From assembly GCA_963576725.1 (NCBI GenBank), contig OY755241.1, forward strand, positions 29,452,853 to 29,516,852: a DNA stretch of 64,000 bases, in the 5' to 3' direction. Shown here piece after piece: positions 28,705 through 39,530 of this stretch (position 1 is its first letter; the number at the start of each line of letters is the position of its first letter). The notes below the pieces were generated by a model. The model did not search any database. It was given only the letters and a program-made list of their open reading frames with translations, and was not told the origin of the DNA. Origin of the DNA: Azorinus chamasolen (lineage: Eukaryota; Mollusca; Bivalvia; Cardiida; Solecurtidae). The translations under genes and the position numbers were made by a program.

Positions 28705-30235
28705 GTTATTTATTAAATACAAGAGCCATTAGTTAAATACAATATCAGTTAACTGTTAGTTTCATAAAGTAGCTATGTGTTAAATACAGTAGCTATGCGT
28801 TAAATACTGGTAATACAGAAGCTTTTTATTAAAAACAAGAGCCATTAGTTAAACACAATATCAGTTAACTGTTAGTTTCATAAAGTAGCTATGTGTTAAA
28901 TACAGTAGCTATGCGTTAAATACTGGTAATACAGAAGCTATTTATTAAATACAAGAGCCATTAGTTAAATACAATATCAGTTAACTGTTAGTTTCATAAA
29001 GTAACTATGTGTTAAATACAGTAGCCATGCGTTAAATACTAATAATACAAAAGCTATTTATTAAATACAAGAGCCATTCGTTAAATACAATATCAATTAA
29101 CTGTTAGTTTCATAAAGTAGCTATGTGTTAAATACAGTAGCTATGCGTTAAATACTGGTAATACAGAAGCTATTTATTAAATACAAGAGCCATTCGTTAA
29201 ATACAATATCAGTTAACTGTTAGTTTCATAAAGTAACTATGTGTTAAATACAGTAGCTATGCGTTAAATACTGGTAATACATAAGCTATTTATTAAATAC
29301 AAGAGCCATTCGTTAAATACAATATCAGTTAACTGTTAGTTTCATAAAGTAACTATGTGTTAAATACAGTAGCTATGCGTTAAATACTGGTAATACAGAA
29401 GCTATTTATTAAATACAAGAGCCATTCGTTAAATACAATATCAGTTAACTGTTAGTTTCATAAAGTAACTATGTGTTAAATACAGTAGCCATGCGTTAAA
29501 TACTGGTAATACAGAAGCTATTTATTAAATACAAGAGCCGTTCGTTAAATACAATATCAGTTAACTGTTAGTTTCATAAAGTAACTACGTGTTAAATACA
29601 GTAGCCATGCGTTAAATACTGGTAATACAGAAGCTATTTATTAAATACAAGAGCCATTCGTTAAATACAATATCAGTTAACTGTTAGTTTCATAAAGTAA
29701 CTATGTGTTAAATACAGTAGCCATGCGTTAAATACTGGTAATACAGAAGCTATTTATTAAATACAAGAGCCATTCGTTAAATACAATATCAGTTAACTGT
29801 TAGTTTCATAAAGTAACTATGTGTTAAATACAGTAGCCATGCGTTAAATACTGGTAATACAGAAGCTATTTATTAAATACAAGAGCCATTCGTTAAATAC
29901 AATATCAGTTAACTGTTAGTTTCATAAAGTAACTATGTGTTAAATACAGTAGCTATGCGTTAAATACTGGTAATACAGAAGCTATTTATTAAATACAAGA
30001 GCCATTCGTTAAATACAATATCAGTTAACTGTTAGTTTCATAAAGTAACTATGTGTTAAATACAGTAGCCATGCGTTAAATACTGGTAATACAGAAGCTA
30101 TTTATTAAATACAAGAGCCATTCGTTAAATACAATATCAGTTAACTGTTAGTTTCATAAAGTAGCTATGTGTTAAATACAGTAGCCATGCGTTAAATACT
30201 GGTAATACAGAAGCTATTTATTAAATACGGGAGCC
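28700..30235. repeat. 116-bp higher-order repeat, about 13 copies
   Basis: GGTAATACAGAAGC recurs at 28809, 28925, 29041 (variant), 29157, 29273, 29389, 29505 and so on to 30201, an exact 116-bp step. Each unit includes ATATCAGTTAACTGTTAGTT and TAACTATGTGTTAAATACAG and is itself made of about six diverged 20-bp monomers. Neighbouring units differ at only a few positions. Confidence 0.92.
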
Positions 30236-31147
30236 ATTCGTTAAGGACAGGAGCTATTCGTAAAACACGGGAATTATTTGTTAAATACAGGAGTTATTCG
30301 TGGAATATAGTACATGTAGCTATTTGTACAAATATCGACTCTATTATTAAGTACAGGAGCCATTCGTTAATTACAAGAGTCACTCGTTAAGTAAACGGTT
30401 ATTCGTGAAACACATCAGCTGTTCGTTAAATACAAGAGCTATTCGTTTAATACGGGCATTATTTGTTAAATACAGCCGCTATTCGTTAAATACTCGTACA
30501 TGAGATAATAGTTAAATAGAGTACCTATCCGTTAAATACAGGGGCGATTCGTAAAATACAAGAGCTATTTGTTAAATACATGGATCATTCGTTAAATACA
30601 GTAGCTATTCGTTAAATACAGTAGCTATTCGTTAAATACAGGAGCTATTCGTGACACACAGGAGTCATTTGTTAAATACGGGAGCTGTTGGTGAAATACA
30701 GTAGATACTTGTTACATACAATAGTTATTCGTTAAATACTGGAGCTATACAGTAAATACATGAGCCACTCGTTTGACGCAAGAGCCATTCATTAGGAATA
30801 CAGGAGCTTTTCGTTAAATAGAGGAGCTGTTCGTTAAACAGGGTAACTATTCGTTAAATAATGGTGCTAAATTGTAAATACAGGAGCCATTCGTTTAACA
30901 CAAGAGCCGTTCGTTTTACACAAGAGCCGTTCATTAAACACAGGAGCCATTCGTTTAACACAAGAGCCATTCATTAAACACAGGAGCCATTCGTTTAACA
31001 CAAAGGCTATTTGTTAAATACATGAGCCATTCGTTTAACACAGGATCCGTTCGTTTAATACGGAGCCGTTCGTTAACAATCTGCAACTATATGTTCAATA
31101 CAGGAGCTTTTTGTTCAATACAGAAGCTATGAATACATGAACCATGT

Positions 31148-31393
31148 CTTAACCCTTTCACCGCCGAAGTCGCATAAATGCACCACGACAAATAGTGCAG
31201 TCCCATATCAGACGCCGCCTTTTCAAGGCGGCGTCTGATCAGGGATTTCACTATTTGTCTCAATCTCGATTTCTATATGTGCTTTATTCCTTTGAAATTT
31301 ACATTTATTTATCTGATTTCCTTACTGTTCCGAACGATGTAACGACATTTGGATTGCAGACGACAATTAGAAATTTGGCGCCTAAAGGGTTAA
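31148..31393. mobile_element. MITE family H (TTAA-flanked) inside the array
   Basis: TTAACCCTTTCACCGCCGAAG to GGCGCCTAAAGGGTTAA. Perfect palindrome CAGACGCCGCCTTTTCAAGG and inverse at the centre. The array continues on both sides, so the insertion boundary is clean. Confidence 0.8.
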
Positions 31394-31844
31394 ACATATA
31401 GTAGCCAATCGTTAAATACAGGAGCTGTTGGTTAAATACTGGAGTCATTGGTAAAATACACAAGTTAGTCGTTACATACTGTAGGTATTCGTTACATACA
31501 TTGAGCCATTGATTTAATACAGTAGCAATAGATAGGTAGATAGAATGGCATACAAACAAAGCTCCTGCAGGACAGGAATGTTGACCGTTGCAGAAATTGC
31601 AGTATTAGATTTACAGTATTTCATAAGCAAACAGCGCAGATCCTGATCAGACGACTTTTTTCTGAGTCTCACAAGTATGAAACTTTCTGACAACGATATG
31701 GTTTCTGAGAAGTAACTTTCGGAATGACGCAGCGACAATTTTAATGAGTTTTGCAGACGACAGTTTTGATGAGTTTTGAAGACGACAGTTTTGCAGACGT
31801 GTGTAGATGACTGCAGGACCTTACGTTGTTAATGTTCAAAGGGC

Positions 31845-32083
31845 GTAACCCATTCCCTCATATAAACACTGTTTATGCGCGCATTTTTAAATTGAGTAGA
31901 CCCAGATTAGACGGCTGCCATAGAAGCCGTCAGATCAGGATCTGCGCTGTTTGTTTATGAAATAATATTAGACCCGATTTTACAGTTTCTACCAATATCA
32001 CAAATTGAATAGTAGTTATGCCAATTATCAATATCAACGATGTCACTGTTTCTTTCATGAATATGCAACAGGGAAATAGTTTA
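31845..32083. mobile_element. MITE family D1
   Basis: GTAACCCATTCCCTCATATA, GAGTAGACCCAGATTAGACGG, centre GGCTGCCATAGAAGCCGTC, then the usual TTTACAGTTTC arm and GGGAAATAGTTTAA. Confidence 0.7.
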
Positions 32084-32332
32084 ACCCTGGTTCCCTGTTC
32101 TGTATATAGTCCAAATTTCAGTACCTACTGAATATTCATTAACAAACTAGCTATAAAGAAATATGGAATGTGCAACATTGTAGACATTTTGGAAAGGAAA
32201 GAAACAGATCTATCGAATTCTATTAGCAAACAGAGCAGATCCTGATCAGACGGCTCCTCTAGGAGCCGTCTGATCTGGATCTACTCTGTTTGCAAATGCG
32301 TGAAAACACGTTTATATAAGGGAAAGGGTTAA
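32081..32332. mobile_element. MITE family D2, reversed, well preserved
   Basis: TTAACCCTGGTTCCCTGTTC to GAGGGAAAGGGTTAA-like end (AAGGGAAAGGGTTAA). Central perfect palindrome GACGGCTCCTCTAGGAGCCGTC flanked by GATCA/TGATC. Confidence 0.8.
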
Positions 32333-32459
32333 GGTGAACGCGAACACGCGTTCATATTCCAAAGACCCAAAAAGATCTACCACCCTCTGTCCAGGCCTAA
32401 AAACGACAGGTGAGTTTATTATTTCTTTATCTTATAGGCCTAATGCAGACATATCACAT

Positions 32460-32905
32460 TTAGTATCGACCAATCTCGTATGGTCAGTCCATTAGCGTGT
32501 TACGCACGACTAGTGGCACCATGCCAAGCAGTTTTGATCTGGATGAGACGCCGAGGAGGCCAGTGCCTTGTCAAGATCCAGAGTGTTTGACACTCTTGTC
32601 GTGCTTTAGGGGAAACAAATAGAATAGAAGTCCAAAAGAAATGACGCAGACGACTGTTCTTGTCTTGCAGACGGTAAACATGCAAGAGTCGAGGGTTTAA
32701 CCCTTTCAGCGTCGAATACATTTCATCTGTCAAGTCTGTCGTCTTCGTCAGGTTTAAAAGTATCGGTTTCTTCATTTTCTTTACAAGAGTATAACACGTG
32801 TCAAACAGTTTGGATCCAGAGTAGACGCCGAGTTACTCGGCGTCTCCTCTGGATCCAAACTGTTTGCAAAGACTATCACGGATTCGTATAGGTCATCGAA
32901 GGGTT
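32460..32905. mobile_element. Two family E MITEs, adjacent
   Basis: The first (about 32460-32705) has GAGACGCCGAGGAGGCCAG and the GCAGACGACTG subterminal block. The second (about 32700-32905) has GACGCCGAGTTACTCGGCGTC flanked by GGATCCA inverted arms and CAAACTGTTTG. Confidence 0.65.
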
Positions 32906-33154
32906 TTAATTCATCTTGTTTTTGCTCCCCACTGTATTGACACAGGCAGTACTTAAGTCCTCGTCCCTTCTCTTTCCTAAACTAATCAGCACGTATCAAG
33001 CACTTTCACAAAAGGTTTTTGGCACACACTTACCATTTGAACGACTGGAATCTAAACCACGTGACATACTAACAAAAAATGTCTGCTCAATGTCTGATTT
33101 ACTAAACTTTTCATTGACTTCCGATGGGATCAAACGATTTATCACGTTACTCCA

Positions 33155-33391
33155 TAAAAGCCCCTTTCTACGCCTCTGTAAACTGAGTAGAGAAGACCAA
33201 GATCAGACGGTTCCTATAGAAGCCGTCTGATCTGGATCTGCTCTGTTTGCTTATTGAATACTAGAGATCTGACTACAGTGGCTGTCATGGCTTATCATTC
33301 CTGTGTTCATGTGACATTATAAAAATAATCTTAATTAATACATGTATTCACGATCTCGTTACTTCTTATTTATGACTATTCCTGGGGTAAA
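33155..33391. mobile_element. MITE family D1
   Basis: CTGAGTAGAGAAGACCAAGATC in part, palindrome GACGGTTCCTATAGAAGCCGTC, then TCTGCTCTGTTTGCTTATTG. The ORF at 32916-33230 ends in it and is not a gene. Confidence 0.65.
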
Positions 33392-33394
33392 CGT

Positions 33395-33490
33395 TTAAGA
33401 GTGTCAAGCTTGGATCTTGATAAGATGCCGAGTTACTCGATGTCTCATCTGGATCCAAACTGTTTACAAATGTTAGTAAAGGCATGCTGA
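33395..33490. mobile_element. MITE family E core fragment
   Basis: GTGTCAAGCTTGGATCTTGA, GATGCCGAGTTACTCGATGTC, CATCTGGATCCAAACTGTTT. Confidence 0.55.
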
Positions 33491-33517
33491 GCATGAGCAG
33501 GATTTACTCTTACTCCA

Positions 33518-33757
33518 CCCCTTCTTATAGACGCATTTTTTACGCATTTGCAAACAGAGTAGACCCAGATCAGACGGCTCCTATAGGAGCCGTCTGATCA
33601 GGGCCTGCTCTGTTTGCTTTTGAAATTGCATAAATCTGATGCAACAGTTTTTGTTAAAGCAAACTATTTCCTTGAAAAGTTTACATTATGAACTTAATCT
33701 AATAAATATTCATGATGTCATACTATCTTACATGACTACTGAATAGGGAAAGGGTTA
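33518..33757. mobile_element. MITE family D1, well preserved
   Basis: GCATTTGCAAACAGAGTAGA, perfect GACGGCTCCTATAGGAGCCGTC, TCAGGGCCTGCTCTGTTTGC, ATATTCATGATGTCATACTA and GAATAGGGAAAGGGTTAA. Confidence 0.8.
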
Positions 33758-33839
33758 AACGATGTCTGCATAAGTTTGAATCTGGGTAATTTTGACTACT
33801 TCTGTTTCGATCAAGCCTTTGAGAAACTATTGACCAAGT

Positions 33840-34195
33840 GACAAGCTTTTGAGAAGCATTTGATCACGTGTCAAACAGTTTGTATCCTGATGAGACGTCC
33901 AGTTACCCGGTGTCTCATCAGGATCCAAGCTGTTTGCAAATTGGACGTAGATTGCGGTTAGTTTAATAAAGGTTAACCCACCACTCAACACGATGTAATT
34001 TGTCAACGCTGCTCCTTTGTTTTCGCTGCCAATGTTGCATCTGTGATTACCTATGCAAACAGCGTCTCATCAGGATCCAAACTGTTTGTTACTGTGACCG
34101 TTTTTGAAACAAACATGAACACAATTTTAAAAAGAAAAGTAGCAGACGAAAAAGTTAGCAGACGACAAAATTTGGCAGCGAAATAGTTCAAAGTA
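33840..34195. mobile_element. Two partial family E MITEs
   Basis: About 33855-33975 has GAGACGTCCAGTTACCCGGTGTC between GGATCC arms. About 34005-34195 lacks the left palindrome arm but keeps CAGCGTCTCATCAGGATCC and the subterminal AGCAGACGAAAAAGTTAGCA. Confidence 0.6.
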
Positions 34196-34199
34196 CTTT

Positions 34200-34854
34200 C
34201 TTTCATTTCATTGAAAAAATTTTTTTTACGAGTGTCATACAGTTTGGTTGACTGGATAAAAACTATTAGATAAAGTTATAATAAATTTGAACTAAGTCTT
34301 GAGCGAGTTTGAGGAAGGATTTGATAATGAATGACGATCATGTCCGAATGATTTCCGTTAATTTTCGGAAGTCCGAATGATTTTCGTTTAATATTCAGAA
34401 CAGTGTACGGAAGCAAGACGAATAAGGACAGAGCAAATAGTTTAATACATGAAATGCGGCGCCTCATTGGTGGAACCAGATAATCTCGTAAAATACCTGT
34501 GATATTCCGATTGTCTGAGTGAGATAATTCGTCAGTTATTGTGAGTGTGCTGATTATTACAGATACTGTTAGTTTGTTGGCGAGGTCGGCCGCTAAATTA
34601 TTGACATAGGTATTGACATAACCTGTCTTATTCAATCAACAAGGATAAAAGGTTTTGGGCTCGTGAGCTTACTATTGAAAGGCGAACAATCAATTTGTAT
34701 ATTTTGAACGGATACTTGTGAATAATTTGAATTTTCGTTTTGTATATTAAACATCGAGGAGTATTATTTAGGTTGTAGTATGTTGTGTTCACATGAGATA
34801 TGAGAAGAGAGACTTTGACATAAGATAATAATTGTCGTACTCAAATTTGCAAAT
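34200..34854. other. Upstream flank of the PRAPAFR gene
   Basis: No MITE recognised. A 119-codon minus-strand frame (34635-34276) has no family features and is probably chance. The promoter could not be located. Confidence 0.35.
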
Positions 34855-35436
34855 ATGGCTTTCAATGTCACATATCATCAGCTTGCTACATACAATATCA
34901 GAAATATATACGGGGGACTGCCGACTGAAATAAAATGGCGGACAATGGGAAACTCGAAGGCTTTAACGACACCTGAGCGAAACATGGAGCGTCAGAAACG
35001 ACCAGCGCCGGATGAAAAGTTCATGATGACCCGATACTACGAATATGACCCAGAAAATAGGATACATGTTCCACGTGCACCGGCATTTCGAATGTTGTCT
35101 CGTGCGAGGGTTGACGACATCGTCAAACGACTTTCGCAGCCAACCATCAGCACCAGTAGGCGCTCGTCAATGGTATGTCAACGCGAAGTCAAGCGTTCAT
35201 TGATTGAGACATGCCGGAAGTGCAAATCAGCGACTGCGCGGACAAACTACAGTCCGCGGGAAATAGATGAATTAACGGAAAGAGTGAGTACGCCAACAGT
35301 GACGGCTAACGTGAGGAACAGTATGAGATGTCTGAGACAAATGAGCCTTCCAGAAGTGAAGCACTCGTGCGATCGTTACGCTGGGTCACCCTCTGAGAGA
35401 TTCACGAGAGACTACGCTGTTATAATGGTCGAGTGA
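34855..35436 (+). CDS. Uncharacterised basic protein with PRAPAFR motif, single exon
   Basis: A 193-codon frame from ATG 34855 to TGA 35434, with clearly higher GC than the flanks and no repeat-family sequence inside. The N-terminal half leads to a VPRAPAFRMLSR motif at about residues 73-84. Two related segments follow: ARVDDIVKRLSQPTISTS with SSMVCQ (about 85-109) and REIDELTERVSTPTVTAN with NSMRCLRQ (about 135-162), so the protein is an internal two-repeat. No signal peptide or membrane segment. The minus-strand exon at 60041-60385 encodes a related protein. I do not recognise the family. The copy has no intron where its relative does, so it may be a retrocopy, though the frame is intact. 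Confidence 0.7.
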   Translation: MAFNVTYHQLATYNIRNIYGGLPTEIKWRTMGNSKALTTPERNMERQKRPAPDEKFMMTRYYEYDPENRIHVPRAPAFRMLSRARVDDIVKRLSQPTISTSRRSSMVCQREVKRSLIETCRKCKSATARTNYSPREIDELTERVSTPTVTANVRNSMRCLRQMSLPEVKHSCDRYAGSPSERFTRDYAVIMVE

Positions 35437-35524
35437 TAGAATGTATCAAGTGTATCTACAGTTGGAACTCTCTAAAGCGACCGTTCAAAATATGTACAAT
35501 ATTGAGTTTATCGACCAGGTGGTA

Positions 35525-35754
35525 ACTCCACTCATTCCCTCAAACTCACGCACTTTTACGCATCTGTAGAACTCATTTTTGAAACAAATGTGATAAACAG
35601 AGCATTTGCTCCATAGGAGCAAATTCTCTATTTATCACAATGGTTTCAAAACTAAACACTTCTAAAATTCTCCTTTTCTGTAGTTAATGCTCCTTTTCGG
35701 TAGGTTTCTTCAAAGAGGTTAGGTCTAAAAGTGGTCTTGGAGGGAATGCGTTAA
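35525..35754. mobile_element. MITE family C (TTAA type)
   Basis: Centre GAGCATTTGCTCCATAGGAGC with TGTGATAAACAG and CTATTTATCACAATGG arms. The right end GGAGGGAATGCGTTAA corresponds to GAGGTAATGGGTTAA elsewhere. Confidence 0.75.
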
Positions 35755-35819
35755 TGCAGAATAAAACTTACACAGAAGGCTACATGAGGAGCTTTCTGCA
35801 TAGCTTTTGTTCTGTATTA

Positions 35820-36052
35820 ATCTGTTACTCCGTATACATGTATACACCTTTCTACGCCATTGCAAATACAGGAAACCAAGTGCATTCGGCTCCCGTAGGA
35901 GTCGTCTGATCATGGTCTGCTCTGTTTGCTTATGATATTAATACAGATACGATGCCACAGTTTCTGTCCTAAATGCTAGTGTAACGCTCCTGTTAATATT
36001 CAAGATGGCATTATTTCCTACATGAATATTCATGGAGCAAAACTATTATGCT
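35820..36052. mobile_element. MITE family D1
   Basis: CATTCGGCTCCCGTAGGAGTCG centre, TCATGGTCTGCTCTGTTTGC, AATATTCATGGAGCAAAAC end. Confidence 0.65.
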
Positions 36053-36165
36053 ATCTACATCTGTAGCTCTAAACATCAGTCTGGCAGTATACAGTGATTC
36101 AATCACATGCCTATACCGTTCTCTTATACTGCCTGTTGACACCTCTGTAAAAGTTATTTTCGGTA

Positions 36166-36373
36166 TACAGTAGAACCTCTCTAAACCGGGCGTTAAATTC
36201 AGTATAAATATCGGTCTTGGAGACAGGTGGCAGCTTAATGCAGGGTGAAAGTCATGCAGAAAGCTCCTCTAGGAGCTTTCTGTATGACTTGCACCCTGCA
36301 TTAAGCAGCCACCTGCCTATAAGTATCTAACTTCTTTTCTTCTGGAAATCCGGTTTTGAGGGGTTTTACTGGA
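36166..36373. mobile_element. MITE family B, well preserved
   Basis: TACAGTAGAACCTCTCTAAA to GGGGTTTTACTGGA. Arms GGTGGCAGCTTAATGCAGGG and inverse around AAAGCTCCTCTAGGAGCTTT. Confidence 0.8.
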
Positions 36374-36415
36374 TTTATATAAGGTTGTTGGGTGTAAAAT
36401 AGCCTATGAGGGAAT

Positions 36416-36703
36416 GGATTAACCCTTTACTCCGCAAGTACGTCTTTCCATGCCATTGCAAGCAGATAAGACTCAGATCAGACGGCTCCTACAGGAGCCA
36501 TTTGATAAGCTTCTGCTCTGTTTGCTTATGCTATACTATAGACATGATTCTACAGTTTCTCTCAATGCCATAATGGCATGTGTCCGTGTGTTATTATTAT
36601 CATTAATCTAAGTAATATTCTTGGCGTCGGACGGGGGACAATGATAATGATTATTGACGTCATTATTGTGTATATGAATATTCATGGAGTAAAAGGTTAA
36701 TCA
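36416..36703. mobile_element. MITE family D1
   Basis: ATTAACCCTTTACTCCGCAA to ATTCATGGAGTAAAAGGTTAA. Centre GACGGCTCCTACAGGAGCCAT. Contains an extra 30-base segment near 36630. Confidence 0.75.
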
Positions 36704-36739
36704 ACCACCTGCTCTTAAATACCTTATTTATTCATTAAG

Positions 36740-36915
36740 TGGTTGCTGTGGAGAGATTTGATTGTGTCCCAAAGAAAAGACTGTCCAGAGAAGAAAGCCA
36801 GTGTACACGCGGCTGTGCCGTAGACTCGGTAAACAGAGATTTGATTGTATCCCAAATACAAGACTGTCTAGAGAAGAAAATGTGTGTACACGCGGCTGTA
36901 CCGTGGATACGGTTC
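36740..36915 (+). repeat. Direct duplication of about 75-80 bp
   Basis: GAGATTTGATTGTGTCCCAA...GTACACGCGGCTGTGCCGT recurs about 80 bases on as GAGATTTGATTGTATCCCAA...GTACACGCGGCTGTACCGT. A further near-duplication, CTTTCTTGAATTAGATCTAG / CTTTCTTGAACTAGATCTAG, follows at 36940-37020. Confidence 0.7.
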
Positions 36916-37091
36916 GTTTAACACCAGTATTTTGTTACTTTCTTGAATTAGATCTAGTCCTATTTATTTGTTTCACATCAGTATTCTGCTGCTTTCTTGA
37001 ACTAGATCTAGTGCTATTTATTCGTTTCATTGTTCGGTTCAGCTTTCTTCCAGCAAACACACATCCTTGTTTCAACGTTGAAAGCAGACAT

Positions 37092-37318
37092 TTAACACAT
37101 TCCCTCATATTGACGACTTTGGACGACTCTGTAAAAGTCACTTTGTAAAACCATTGTGATAAATAGAGCATTTGCTCCTATAGGAGCAAATGCTCTATTT
37201 ATCACAATGGTTTCAAACAACAATTTTTTTTAATTTTCCTTTTCTCTAGTTAATGCTCCTTTTCGGTAGACTTATCCAAAGAGGTTGTATCTAAAATAGC
37301 CTATGAGGTAATGGGTAA
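37092..37318. mobile_element. MITE family C, well preserved
   Basis: Perfect palindrome AGAGCATTTGCTCCTATAGG and inverse between CCATTGTGATAAAT arms, then TAGTTAATGCTCCTTTTCGG and GAGGTAATGGGT. Confidence 0.85.
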
Positions 37319-37617
37319 AGGTGGAACGCTAGATACAGTTGTTTATAGAAGCTGAATCACAGCCAATGTAGAGCAAAACCATCGTCCAACAATAACAATC
37401 AAAGGAACGTGGTCAGAAAATGACCTTAGTGGACAGACTGGTACTGCTTGAAGCTTTGAGACATTGGAAAATATTTAAATCAGATATTTTTTAACACTCT
37501 ACCCCTTTAATATTCATGTAATGAATAATGACACCACAAATATTAAATATATTATTTGGTTGCAAAGGTGTACACATGTGTAATACTGGAGTAAAGGGTT
37601 AATATCATACAGGCTAA

Positions 37618-37665
37618 ATATCAACCCCACCCCATCCCCACCCCATCCAACCCCACCCTCCTAGA
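37618..37665 (-). other. G-quadruplex-prone tract on the minus strand
   Basis: The plus strand is CCCCACCCCATCCCCACCCC-like; the minus strand therefore has at least five runs of four Gs separated by one to three bases. Confidence 0.5.
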
Positions 37666-37725
37666 CTATTCCCAACTGTGTTTGTTTGGACCCATTGTTT
37701 CTAGTCATGAACATGAATTAGATAT

Positions 37726-37932
37726 GCAGTACAACCTTTCTATAACGACCACTAAATTTTGTTAAATAGTTGGTATTTAGGGCAGGTGGTTGCATAAAGC
37801 AAGGTGAAAGTAGAACAGAACGCTCCTATAGGAGCGTTCTGTTCTACTTTCATCTTTCTTTAAGCAGCCACCTGACTTTAACACAAAATACTTGATGTAA
37901 TTTAGTGGTCGTTATAGAGAGGTTTTACTGTA
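37726..37932. mobile_element. MITE family A
   Basis: CAGTACAACCTTTCTATAACG to GAGAGGTTTTACTGTA. Palindrome GAACGCTCCTATAGGAGCGTTC. Confidence 0.85.
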
Positions 37933-38335
37933 TATATTTACCCTGCATTAAACAGCCACCAGCCTAAACATATATAAATTCTTCTCTACTAAATTTCCGG
38001 TTTGGAGGCATTTTACTGTACGTAATTAGATGCCTTCCAAAGTTGTGTAGTTCATCAGCTGCTTTCAAACCCTTTGAATGCGGTACGCCCGTGTACTGTA
38101 ATTTGCAAACAGTGTAGACCCAGATCAGACGGCTCCTAGAGGATTTCTCTGATTAGAGTCTGCACTTTTTGTCATTCAAACCTCCGTTGATCTAAGCTTA
38201 ATGTCGGATAAAAGTAATTCAGAAAGCAGCTCCTTGGTGGGGGGTCTGTATGATGTCTACCCTCCATTAAGCCTCTATCAGTCATCAAGACCGATATTGA
38301 GACAGGTTTAGAGAGGGTAACCAGGCGCGGATTTA
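37933..38335. mobile_element. Family B and D fragments
   Basis: 37933-38021 is a right half of B (CCCTGCATTAAACAGCCACC to ATTTTACTGTA). 38090-38180 is a D core (GTAGACCCAGATCAGACGGC). 38195-38335 is a worn B (AAGCTCCTTGGTGG-like centre, CCATTAAGCCTC). Confidence 0.5.
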
Positions 38336-38600
38336 GAGGGGGGAGGTGGGCAGCGTACGCCCCCCCCCCCCCCCTAAAATTGCCAAAACAATTCTTGAGT
38401 AATATTCTAGATCTATATACAGTAAAATCTCTCTATAACGACAACTAAATTGTGTTAATTAGTTGGTATTTAGAGCAGATGGTTGCTTAACGCAAGGTGA
38501 AAGTAAAACAGAAAGCTCCTATATGAGGGTTAGGGTTAGGCTCCTATAGGAGCGTTCTGTTTTACTTTCCTAGATCCGCACCTGGTAACGAGGGGTTTAG
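38334..38600. mobile_element. hAT-like MITE with a nested family A copy
   Basis: Outer ends CCAGGCGCGGATTTAG (38335) and CTAGATCCGCACCTGG (38570) are inverted, with a C14 run at 38362-38375. Inside, from 38419, is a family A copy truncated on the right. Confidence 0.5.
38419..38570. mobile_element. MITE family A with telomere-like bases at the hairpin tip
   Basis: TACAGTAAAATCTCTCTATA, left arm to CTCCTATATGA, then GGGTTAGGGTTAGG, then CTCCTATAGGAGCGTTCTGT and the right arm, which stops early. Confidence 0.7.
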
Positions 38601-38779
38601 AGAGGGTAATGGCAGGTTTTGAGGAATACTGTCCTATTTAGAGAAGCTTTTTAACTTTTTGTCTGTAGTACTGTGTCTTAGTCATCACAGAAATAAAGAA
38701 AGAAATTAGATCTAGTCGAGAATAAAATGGTATTTTACTACAAATGATATTTATTAGATAAGTGTCTTGCCATAGCCTA

Positions 38780-38890
38780 ATCGTCGTCATAAATGTTGTC
38801 GTCGTGGTTGACGTCGTCGTGGTTGACGTCGTCGTCGTGGTGATCGTTGTCGTGGCGAACGTTTTCCTGGTGGTGGACGTTGTAATCGTC
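38780..38890 (+). repeat. GTC/GTG trinucleotide-rich stretch
   Basis: GTCGTCGTGGTTGACGTCGTC and variants. The Val/Asp-rich frame through it is a repeat artefact. Confidence 0.6.
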
Positions 38891-39159
38891 CAAACACTTT
38901 GCCATCAAACTTTGAACTGTTGTTCACCGCCAAAAGAGCTGAAGTCCGTAAATGGATTTAAATCTATCGTTCATATCTAAAGAGTCCCTTTTAAGTATTT
39001 ATTTTCGCGAAAACAGACGACGATTGGCATGCGTACGTGGAGTCTCATGACCATATATAGTAAGAAAGGCAAACAGAGTAGCTCTAGACCCTGATCAGAT
39101 GGTGTCTACAGGAAAGGTCTAAAGGGATGAAAAAGGATGTATCCCTTTACTCCATAGCT

Positions 39160-39373
39160 TTAACCCTTTCGCTGCCAATGCCGGATCTGTAATTACCTAT
39201 GCAAACAGTTTGGATCCAGATGAGACGCCGAGTAACTCGGCGTCTCACCAGGATCCCAACTGTTTGTTACTGTTACTATGTTTTTGAAACAAAAATGAGG
39301 AAAATAAAAAAAATGAAAAATTGTAGCAGACGACAAAGTTAGCAGACGACAGAGTTTGGTAGCGAAATGGTTA
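39160..39373. mobile_element. MITE family E, well preserved (TTAA type)
   Basis: TTAACCCTTTCGCTGCCAATG to TTTGGTAGCGAAATGGTTAA. Centre GAGACGCCGAGTAACTCGGC with GGATCC arms. The right arm has a short direct repeat AGCAGACGACAAAGTTAGCA. Confidence 0.85.
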
Positions 39374-39394
39374 AGTCATATATTACGTAACATA

Positions 39395-39530
39395 TTACGT
39401 TAGACCTTTACTCCACAAATACGCCTAACTACGCCTTAGCAAACAGAGAAGACCTAGATCTGACAGCTCCTACAGGGTATACTCTGTTTGCAAATGCGTG
39501 AAAGTCGTTTATATGACGGAAAGGGTTAAA
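39395..39530. mobile_element. MITE family D, internal deletion
   Basis: AGACCTTTACTCCACAAATAC, AGACCTAGATCTGACAGCTCC and GACGGAAAGGGTTAAA. The right palindrome arm is deleted. A further D remnant lies at 39755-39842. Confidence 0.55.

Larger units (their letters stand above)
28116..31540. repeat. 20-bp satellite-like array with 116-bp higher-order units
   Basis: Monomers approximate ATTCGTTAAATACAGGAGCT (20 bp) with much divergence on both flanks. The central part is homogenised into 116-bp units. Interrupted by a family A MITE (28546-28704) and a family H MITE (31148-31393). Confidence 0.9.

Noticed and set aside
28116..31540. Possible CRISPR array (regular short repeats)
   Set aside because: Repeat and spacer are not distinct, units are a higher-order tandem repeat, and the DNA is clearly from an animal.
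34276..34635. A 119-codon minus-strand frame upstream of the PRAPAFR gene
   Set aside because: No recognisable motif, no splice or promoter context; composition similar to noncoding flanks.
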